From contig NZ_LT635545.1 of NCBI RefSeq assembly GCF_900120125.1, forward strand, positions 333,894 to 397,893: DNA of 64,000 nucleotides. Direction: 5' to 3'. A model generated the notes under the pieces. It was not told the DNA's origin. It did not search any database and saw only the letters and a program-made list of their open reading frames with translations. This stretch comes from Gemella massiliensis (GTDB lineage: Bacteria > Bacillota > Bacilli > Staphylococcales > Gemellaceae). This document shows positions 8,595 through 15,077 of the stretch, one piece after another. Both the position numbers and the translations under genes were made by a program. The first letter of the stretch is position 1. Every line of letters begins with the position of its first letter.

Positions 8595-9353
8595 CTATTT
8601 ATAATTTTCTTCAAAATGTTCTATTGCTTTTGCAAAACTTTCTACTACATATGTAGCCTGTTGCTGCACTTCTTTCGGAGCACCGCTCATACAGTAAGAA
8701 ATGTCGGCTATTTTAAACATATCCACATCATTTCCGGAATCACCCAAAGCAATAATTCTATTATATCCTGATTTTATTAATTTTATTCCACTCGCTTTAG
8801 AAATACCCCTAGCTGTTATTTCCATTCTTGTTGATCCCGATTTGTAAATTTCTACATTCGGAAATAATTTTCTCATAATTTCATAATGAGAATTTAATTC
8901 TTCTTTACACGGTCTTACATTTATCTTATAAATTGTTTTCCCAACCAATAGTTCAAAAGGATTATCCACACAAATAAGCTCCATGTTCCAAAGTCTATCC
9001 TTTTTCTCATGATTGAAGTTGCCAATTCTTTGTTTGCCGTCTAAAGCATCAAATATAAGTTTATTTTCTTTTAAATATTTAAAAATATCCTCTAAATCTT
9101 TTTCTTGAATATATTTTTCAAATATAATTTCATTTTGTCTTGTTACAACCGCTCCGTTAAACCCTATCATATGTGTGACTTCTATATTATCACCTTCGGC
9201 AATATATTTGATTTCTTCAACAGATCGCCCGGTCGCAACTGAGAAGTCCCCATATTTTTTTGCACTATGATACGCCCTTAAATCACCTTGTTCGACGAAC
9301 ACCGAATTTTTTACAAATGTTCCATCTAAGTCTGTAACAAACAAATTTTTCAT
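8595..9353 (-). CDS. Cof-type HAD-superfamily phosphatase
   Basis: The 252-residue protein has HAD motif I (FVTDLDGTF, nucleophile and acid/base Asp), motif II in FSVATGRS and motif IV in GDSGNDVDMF, with a large Cof-type cap between. Members dephosphorylate sugar phosphates and other small phosphoesters. I start it at the ATG at 9351-9353: GGAGG inside the last codons of the PTS gene gives ideal spacing, whereas the frame's earlier ATG lies within that gene. Its start is four bases after the PTS stop, so it is co-transcribed with and probably serves the same sugar phosphate pathway. Confidence 0.85.
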   Translation of the reverse strand: MKNLFVTDLDGTFVKNSVFVEQGDLRAYHSAKKYGDFSVATGRSVEEIKYIAEGDNIEVTHMIGFNGAVVTRQNEIIFEKYIQEKDLEDIFKYLKENKLIFDALDGKQRIGNFNHEKKDRLWNMELICVDNPFELLVGKTIYKINVRPCKEELNSHYEIMRKLFPNVEIYKSGSTRMEITARGISKASGIKLIKSGYNRIIALGDSGNDVDMFKIADISYCMSGAPKEVQQQATYVVESFAKAIEHFEENYK

Positions 9354-9357
9354 AAAC

Positions 9358-11064
9358 CTATTCCTCCATACCAAGCATATCTTGAATTTCCATTTTTAAC
9401 ACATTTGCGTGAGAACCATAAATAGATTGCATCTGCATATCACTTTCCGCAAATCCCATAGCTCCCAGTTTAGTTGTAATTCTCTCTTGATCTACTAAAC
9501 TTTTATCTTTAACATTTATTCTTAATCGTGTAATACAAGCATCTACCGCTTCAATATTTTCTGCTCCACCATGTGCTTTTACCAATTCAACAGCTTGCTT
9601 GTGAATTCCTTCCGGTGTTTTTTGAACGGTTTCCATAACTTCATCATCACTTGCTGTATTATCCACTTCTTTTGGTGACTCTTCTTTACCGATTGTTGCA
9701 ATTTCTACACCCAGTTTAGCACGTGCTTCTTTTTTATTTGATAATCTCACATCGTCAGTATCTTCACGTCCCGGTGTTTTAAGATCAAATTTAACAATCA
9801 TAAATCTAAAGACAACGTAGTAGATAAAGAAATATACTATCCCAACAATCGGCACTAACCACCAAGCAGTTTTAGGCCCTTGAAGTACACCGTAAATTAC
9901 CCAGTTAATAAAACCATGTCCTGTAGGTGTCGCAACCCCCGCTCCCAACATGTGCATTACAAATAGTGCTGACCCCGCTAAGAATGCGTGTACGATATAA
10001 AGGATAGGTGCTACAAATAAAAATGTAAACTCAATTGGTTCTGTAATACCGGTTAAGAATGATGTCCCTGCTGCTGCAAATAATAATGAACCTACCATTT
10101 TACGTTTTTTAGGATCGGCAGTTTTATACATTGCATAAGCTGCACCGGATAAACCGAACATAAAGTAAACGAATTTACCACCGTTAAAACGTGTAATACT
10201 TGGGTCAACATGTGTTACATTAGGATCAGCTAATGATGCTAAGTAAGCATTAATTGTCCCAACAACACGTTGTCCACCAATTTCCCATGCTCCTCCAAGT
10301 TCTGTAGTACGAACCGGCCAGTTTAAACCGTGATGAAGACCAAACGGAAGTAAAGCACGTTCTACCAATCCGTAAAGAAATGTCCCTATCGGTCCTGATT
10401 TCAAAATAAATATTGACAGAACACTAATTCCTCTTTGTACCGGCGGCCAAACAAAGAATAATCCGGCTGCCACTACCGACATAATTATAATAGTCGCAAT
10501 CGGTACAAAACGTGGTCCGCTAAAAAATCCGATTACCGTTGGAAGTTGTACTTTAACCGCCCATTTATGAACGAAGTAAACAACAATACCGACGATAATA
10601 CCACCGAATACGCTAAGATCCATTGTTTGAATACCAAGAACTTTTGTCTGCATGGCATTTGACAATGCCAATTTAGCCTCATTGCTTGATAATTTACTGG
10701 TATCAACTAGTTTATGACTTTGTACAAGTAGGAAGTTTAGTACATAATGTAAAACGATAAATCCTAATAATCCTGATAAAGCAGCTGAACCTTTTTCACG
10801 TTTAGCAAGCCCTACCGCTACTCCTACTGCAAAAATTATCGGTAAGTTATTAAATGCCGTATCCCCAAGCACAATTAAAAATTTCATAATAAATTGAATA
10901 ATATCATTTTTTAATGCCGGAAACATTTTTAAAGTGTTTGAATTACTGAATGCAGTCCCAATACCTTTAATTATCCCTGCACCGGGAAGTACAGATACCG
11001 GTAATAAGAATGAACGTCCGAATTGCTCAAAAGCGGAAACGAACTTATTTTTTTTCTTTGCCAT
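9358..11064 (-). CDS. PTS permease EIICB, maltose/glucose type
   Basis: The 568-residue protein joins an EIIC membrane domain (about 1-440, roughly ten hydrophobic segments) to an EIIB domain (about 490-568). EIIC shows FLLPVSVLPGAGIIKGIG, the substrate-site motif GLHHGLNWP and SFLTGITEPIEF. EIIB carries the phosphorylated Cys at about 510 in VDACITRLRINVKD. It imports and phosphorylates a hexose or alpha-glucoside; the MalX/MalT branch fits best, but sugar identity is not certain. No EIIA domain is attached, so a separate EIIA is needed. I chose the ATG at 11062-11064, preceded by AAAAGGAGAAGAAAGTA, rather than a start 22 codons upstream. Confidence 0.87.
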   Translation of the reverse strand: MAKKKNKFVSAFEQFGRSFLLPVSVLPGAGIIKGIGTAFSNSNTLKMFPALKNDIIQFIMKFLIVLGDTAFNNLPIIFAVGVAVGLAKREKGSAALSGLLGFIVLHYVLNFLLVQSHKLVDTSKLSSNEAKLALSNAMQTKVLGIQTMDLSVFGGIIVGIVVYFVHKWAVKVQLPTVIGFFSGPRFVPIATIIIMSVVAAGLFFVWPPVQRGISVLSIFILKSGPIGTFLYGLVERALLPFGLHHGLNWPVRTTELGGAWEIGGQRVVGTINAYLASLADPNVTHVDPSITRFNGGKFVYFMFGLSGAAYAMYKTADPKKRKMVGSLLFAAAGTSFLTGITEPIEFTFLFVAPILYIVHAFLAGSALFVMHMLGAGVATPTGHGFINWVIYGVLQGPKTAWWLVPIVGIVYFFIYYVVFRFMIVKFDLKTPGREDTDDVRLSNKKEARAKLGVEIATIGKEESPKEVDNTASDDEVMETVQKTPEGIHKQAVELVKAHGGAENIEAVDACITRLRINVKDKSLVDQERITTKLGAMGFAESDMQMQSIYGSHANVLKMEIQDMLGMEE

Positions 11065-11098
11065 TACTTTCTTCTCCTTTTTAAAATTATATGTATAT

Positions 11099-11127
11099 AT
11101 TATAACAAATCTGAAAACGATTTTTCT
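11099..11127 (-). promoter_or_regulatory. PTS gene promoter with cre-like site
   Basis: On the minus strand an extended -10 (TGTTATAAT) lies at 11099-11104. Directly upstream, TGAAAACGATTTTTCT (11112-11127, plus strand) resembles the CcpA cre consensus with one off-position and is an inverted repeat GAAAA-CGAT-TTTTC. Binding between -35 and -10 would repress, fitting carbon catabolite control. Confidence 0.5.
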
Positions 11128-11297
11128 CATCTTGCTTAAAAGTTACTTTCATTGTATTTTTTTACTATTTAGGTAATATTTTACTAATCATCTTTTAAAC
11201 TTGATACAATCGCTTTCCTTTTCATTATTTTTATGTTATTATACTTTATAATAATCACAATGAAAAATTTAGTAAATTTTACTCAAAGGAGTGAATT

Positions 11298-12065
11298 ATG
11301 TTTTTTAATAACTTAAAAGAAAATTACGATAAATTATCTATCTCCGAACAACAAGCAATAGACTATTTAATGAAACAAGATAATATTGAGTACGTCACGT
11401 TAAAAGAAATTGGACAAGCAGTCTTAGTTTCTTCATCAACCATTATCCGTGCTTGTAAAAAACTCGGCTATAACACATTTATTGATTTAAAATATGATTT
11501 GAGAACAAGCAAAGAATTATCCAAAAGCGAAAATTCATCCACTTCCAACTTCGTTCAATTAAAGGAACAACTAAGCGTTGAATTTGGACGTACCATGTCT
11601 ATCTTAAATCAAAAAGATTTTGAGATATTTTCGGATATTATTATAAAATCCCGCAGAATTTTTTGTGTCGGTAGTGGTTCCAGTTATATGGTTATGAGCG
11701 ATTTCAATAGAAAGCTCAAACTTATCAATCTCTGGTCTAACGATTATTTCGAACATTATTCTATAAAACGCATATCCGATATTTCAACAAACAAAGATGT
11801 TATTTTGGTATTTTCTTTAGGAGGAAATACCGAGATTATCAACGACAGCCTTCTAGAAGCAAAACAAAACGGAACAACCATTCTTTCAATAACCAGCTTG
11901 TCTAACAGCCCCCTCGCTAAAATAAGCGACCATGTTATAAAAGTCTATGACGCACCTAAAACCAGAAAAAAAATCCGCTCTCGCCTTATGTTAAATGTTG
12001 TCGGAATTATTCTTTTTGAAACAATCGTCAACACCATGAGCCCGGGTCAGTATATTATAGACTAA
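11298..12065 (+). CDS. RpiR/MurR-family transcriptional regulator
   Basis: The 255-residue protein has an N-terminal RpiR helix-turn-helix (LSISEQQAIDYL through SSSTIIRACKKLGY, residues 10-55) and a C-terminal SIS sugar-phosphate-binding domain (about 110-235; FCVGSGSSYMV, VFSLGGNTEII). AAAGGAG precedes the ATG. It diverges from the PTS-phosphatase operon across 233 bases, the usual layout of a local regulator of alpha-glucoside PTS genes. I infer that it senses the phosphorylated sugar produced by the PTS. Confidence 0.88.
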   Translation: MFFNNLKENYDKLSISEQQAIDYLMKQDNIEYVTLKEIGQAVLVSSSTIIRACKKLGYNTFIDLKYDLRTSKELSKSENSSTSNFVQLKEQLSVEFGRTMSILNQKDFEIFSDIIIKSRRIFCVGSGSSYMVMSDFNRKLKLINLWSNDYFEHYSIKRISDISTNKDVILVFSLGGNTEIINDSLLEAKQNGTTILSITSLSNSPLAKISDHVIKVYDAPKTRKKIRSRLMLNVVGIILFETIVNTMSPGQYIID

Positions 12066-12146
12066 TAATACGAGTATAAAATAAAGATTTTTACACTACA
12101 AATAATTCAAAATATATTGACAAATATATTCCAAAATAAAAACTAA

Positions 12147-12222
12147 AAAACACTAGGTAGATAGCTATATTCAAAAAAATATTTTTTAAAGTACGGCTAA
12201 ATAATAAGTTACCTAGTGTTTT
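12147..12222. repeat. Inverted repeat between convergent genes
   Basis: AAAACACTAGGTA (12147-12159) and TACCTAGTGTTTT (12210-12222) are perfect inverse copies around a 50-base loop that itself holds TAGC / GCTA and an A/T stem. It lies between convergent rpiR and the zinc-ribbon gene, so a bidirectional terminator is likely. The helix-in-helix plan matches 7764-7848. Confidence 0.6.
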
Positions 12223-12234
12223 ATTATGTATATA

Positions 12235-12286
12235 TTATTTTACAAATATTACAGTAATGATTAGTGGTATGAACTCCTACAACTAC
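12235..12286 (-). repeat. Dispersed repeat, copy A
   Basis: Read on the minus strand this begins GTAGTTGTAGGAGTTCATAC and ends AATATTTGTAAAATAA; the same 50-odd bases occur on the plus strand at 25538-25590. In both, one frame reads VVVGVHTT-H-C with differences mostly at third codon positions. Confidence 0.6.
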
Positions 12287-12317
12287 CCTACTACGTAAGT
12301 GGATTTTTAAGTTAGAA

Positions 12318-12758
12318 TTATCGCTCTTCCATATATTTTTGAATTTCTTTGGAGGTTAACTTCCTCACTTTTGTATTATTATACTCTCTATACTTTTCAA
12401 CAGCAAAAACAGATTTCATAGTATTGCAAGTTTTATCCTTGTTCTTCCTTAAATAACTTTTCAATTCTTTACTATTTGCTAAAATTTTATACGATAATCT
12501 TCCATTTCTCTCATTTTTTATCTCGTAAATACCACACGAACTTTTCATACTGTAATCGGCTGTTCGTAAATATAATTTTGCAATTTCCAAAGATTTAAAA
12601 GGGAAATTCCATCTTTTCAGCCCTCTAACCGGATCACATTCAATACAAATACAACGCCCACACATTCCACAAATATACTGAGTATGATCTTCTAAACATT
12701 CCAAAGGATTTAACAACGGTGTTATTCTATTTTCAGTTGAGTAACACTCCTCACACAT
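12318..12758 (-). CDS. Hypothetical zinc-binding (Cys-rich) protein
   Basis: Starting at MCEECYSTENR (ATG 12756-12758, after GGTGGGAGAAAAA) the protein has 146 residues. The N-terminus carries MCEEC, then CLEDHTQYICGMCGRCICIEC: at least four CxxC-type pairs, pointing to one or two structural zinc sites. The remainder is basic, with many Lys and Arg and a C-terminal KLTSKEIQKYMEER. I do not recognise the family beyond a conserved hypothetical of Firmicutes. An upstream ATG would add 14 residues but has no SD. It has no operon partner. Confidence 0.65.
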   Translation of the reverse strand: MCEECYSTENRITPLLNPLECLEDHTQYICGMCGRCICIECDPVRGLKRWNFPFKSLEIAKLYLRTADYSMKSSCGIYEIKNERNGRLSYKILANSKELKSYLRKNKDKTCNTMKSVFAVEKYREYNNTKVRKLTSKEIQKYMEER

Positions 12759-12929
12759 TTTTTCTCCCACCTTTCCAATGCTCTTTTCTTGTACATTCAC
12801 TTAATTATTTTTCCTATATTATACCATTTTACAATTTACTTATACAGTTATTGACCAATATACTTATAAAAAATGAAAGAAAGATGATATAATAGGATTA
12901 AATAGCGAAAGAAAAAAGGAAAAATTGTA

Positions 12930-13184
12930 ATGAATACTCCAAATAACAAAAAAGAAGAATTATTAAAAAAATATAACCTTTGGATTAAAAAAAATATGTT
13001 CAAATTTTTATTTGGCGTTATTTTATATTTAATTATTCTAATAGTAAACTTTATTTTCTTTAAAAATAATAAGGTCACTATCTTCAGTACCCTACTTATT
13101 TTTTCATATACAATATATATTTATACTTTACGTTGGTTTATTACAAAACATCTTATCGGAAAAATTAATAATATTGATTTTTAA
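12930..13184 (+). CDS. Small hypothetical membrane protein
   Basis: The 84-residue product has a charged N-terminus (NNKKEELLKKYNLWIKK) and two hydrophobic segments, about 25-44 and 50-70. AAAGGAAAAATTGTA gives an SD, and an extended -10 (TGATATAAT) lies at about 12887-12895. No family is recognised. The opposite-strand frame over the same DNA lacks an SD and a sensible composition. Confidence 0.55.
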   Translation: MNTPNNKKEELLKKYNLWIKKNMFKFLFGVILYLIILIVNFIFFKNNKVTIFSTLLIFSYTIYIYTLRWFITKHLIGKINNIDF

Positions 13185-13189
13185 CTATA

Positions 13190-13295
13190 TAAAGCGGCTC
13201 AAAATTAAGATTTTATTAAAAATCAATTTTGTTAAGTAGAAATCTCCAACAATTCATTAGATTTGAAAAAACTTTTTAAAGCATATTCCTAAAGC
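13190..13295 (+). repeat. Composite intergenic repeat, copy 1
   Basis: It has a decayed hairpin (CTCAAAATTAAGATTTT with AAAATCAATTTTGTTAAG), then CAATTCATTAGATTTGAAAA. The same order of hairpin and ATTCRTTAGATT tail recurs at 31106-31204 and 33178-33275. It fills much of the roughly 500-base gap 13185-13679, which otherwise holds only a terminator and the MFS promoter. Confidence 0.55.
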
Positions 13296-13385
13296 AATAA
13301 ATTTACAACCCTGACTACTTATAAGTAAAGTTTATCAGAATTTTTATTTTTTAAATCAGTTCTTTAATTATTGTTATACCACTTC

Positions 13386-13423
13386 AAAAAAAGAGATGAG
13401 TTTCCACACTCACCTCTTTTTTT
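13386..13423. terminator. Intrinsic terminator
   Basis: AAAAAGAGATGAGT and ACTCACCTCTTTTT pair with one mismatch around a six-base loop, followed by a run of T. It lies about 200 bases after the small membrane gene and before the exporter. Confidence 0.75.
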
Positions 13424-13616
13424 CTTCACTACTAAACTGAAATATTCCCTTTTTAACCTTTATATAACTCTACTTTAACATATGATTTTCCCATAATTTT
13501 ATTTCATTTTTATTGTTTACATAAATGAATATAATAAGAAAATCTTTTTGGGTCTTAATCACTTGTTAATATATCTAAATTTATTTTCTTCTTAGAAATT
13601 TATATAAATTTAACTA

Positions 13617-13645
13617 TTACGAAAAGATTTTTTTTATGATATAAT
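13617..13645 (+). promoter_or_regulatory. Promoter of the MFS exporter
   Basis: TTACGA (13617-13622), 17 bases, then TGATATAAT with TATAAT at 13640-13645. The SD GAAAGGA follows at about 13667-13673. Confidence 0.65.
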
Positions 13646-13679
13646 TAGAAAATATAATTTATAAAAGAAAGGAATTTAC

Positions 13680-14843
13680 ATAACACAGAAAAAAAATTCA
13701 AAACTATTTCTCGTTCTATTTTTAGGAACGTTATCTGCATTTGGACCATTTGTCACAGATTTATATCTGCCGGCACTTCCATTTATGGCAGAATACTTTG
13801 GAGCTAATACTTCGACTATTCAGTTAACACTTACAGGAAGTATGGTAGGGCTTGCGTTAGGACAACTTCTTATAGGTCCTATCAGTGATAAATTCGGGCG
13901 TAAACAACCCTTAATTATTAGTCTTATTATTTATTTAATCAGCACTATAGCTATTATTGTTTTCCCCAACATTTACGCAATGATTATTTTGCGATTTGTT
14001 CAAGGTATTTCATCAGCAGGGGCAGTTGTTATATCTCGTGCTATCTCTACCGACCTTTATCGCGGAAAAGAAATGGCGGAGTTTTTCGCTTTACTTATGG
14101 CGGTTAATGGACTAGCTCCGATAATCTCTCCTGTTGCAGGAAGTCTGTTGCTTCAATTAACAGATTGGCGCGGTATTTTTATTACACTTGCAATCATCGG
14201 TGCAATAATAATTATTGCAGCTTTTAAATTAGTAGAATCATTGAAAGAAGAAAAAAGACTTAATGTACCTATATTAAAAACCTATAATTCTATAGTTTTA
14301 GTATCAAAAAATAAACTGTTTACTATTCTTGTTTTAATTCAAGCATTTGCATTAGCAACCATGTTCGCTTATATAGCCGCATCTCCATTTATTTTACAAA
14401 CACATTATAAACTATCACCATTCTTATATAGTTTGTGCTTCGGTTTAAACGGTTTCGCTCTTGTTGTAGGTAGTAAGGCAGCCGGACGCTTTAAAGAAAA
14501 GAAAAGTATTAAATTAGGATTAAGTATTATGCTAATTCTAAGTATTTACTTAGCTATTATTTTAACTTTAGCATTGCCATTTTTATTTGTTGAAGTAGGC
14601 TTTTTCTTTTTATTGCTGGGATTAGGATTTATACTTCCTTCGGGTTCCGCTCTTGCAATGAACTTGGAAAGAGAACGTGCAGGTAGTGCTTCTGCATTAT
14701 TCGGTTTCCTACCGTTTTTCTTGGGGGGTGTAGTTTCTCCACTCGTCGGATTGGGTAATATTTTTCATTCCAGTGCTATAGCAATCGTTTTTTGTTCAGC
14801 AATTTCTTATTTACTGTTTAAAACTATCGAGAAAAAAATATAA
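13680..14843 (+). CDS. Bcr/CflA-type MFS drug exporter with apparent AUA start
   Basis: From 13680 the frame encodes 387 residues with 12 hydrophobic segments. LFLGTLSAFGPFVTDLYLPA at the N-terminus is the signature of the Bcr/CflA multidrug family, and IGPISDKFGRKQPL is MFS motif A. The codon at the proper distance from the GAAAGGA SD is ATA (13680-13682). The frame is closed upstream by TAA at 13662, and no ATG, GTG or TTG occurs before the ATG at 13785, which would delete the conserved first helix. So either AUA is used or the start was lost by a single ATG-to-ATA change. It is monocistronic with its own promoter and terminator. Confidence 0.8.
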   Translation: MTQKKNSKLFLVLFLGTLSAFGPFVTDLYLPALPFMAEYFGANTSTIQLTLTGSMVGLALGQLLIGPISDKFGRKQPLIISLIIYLISTIAIIVFPNIYAMIILRFVQGISSAGAVVISRAISTDLYRGKEMAEFFALLMAVNGLAPIISPVAGSLLLQLTDWRGIFITLAIIGAIIIIAAFKLVESLKEEKRLNVPILKTYNSIVLVSKNKLFTILVLIQAFALATMFAYIAASPFILQTHYKLSPFLYSLCFGLNGFALVVGSKAAGRFKEKKSIKLGLSIMLILSIYLAIILTLALPFLFVEVGFFFLLLGLGFILPSGSALAMNLERERAGSASALFGFLPFFLGGVVSPLVGLGNIFHSSAIAIVFCSAISYLLFKTIEKKI

Positions 14844-14847
14844 TATT

Positions 14848-14884
14848 AATAATCGTCAAATAATCTTGATTTGGCGATTATTTT
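14848..14884 (+). terminator. Terminator of the MFS gene
   Basis: AATAATCGTCAAAT and ATTTGGCGATTATT pair over 14 positions with one G-T wobble, followed by TTTT. Confidence 0.85.
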
Positions 14885-14982
14885 AATTATCAATTATAAA
14901 TTTCACAATAGTTATTCTATAAATAAACTTTTAATAAAGGTGTTTTACTTACCGAGATATATCAAGTTTGTTACAAAACATT

Positions 14983-15016
14983 AAAAGAGTGATGAATTTT
15001 TCCATCACTCTTTCTT
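14983..15016. terminator. Terminator of the GbpC-type adhesin gene
   Basis: AAAGAGTGATG and CATCACTCTTT form a perfect 11-base-pair stem with T-runs on both strands, about 60 bases beyond the adhesin stop (minus strand). Confidence 0.8.
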
Positions 15017-15077
15017 TTCCTGATTTTTTAATCAGTTTTGTTTAATAGCCCAAAACGTTTATTACTTTTGTTTATTT

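Noticed and set aside
12848..13078. Minus-strand 76-codon frame opposite the small membrane gene
   Set aside because: No SD, and it covers the promoter of the better-supported plus gene.
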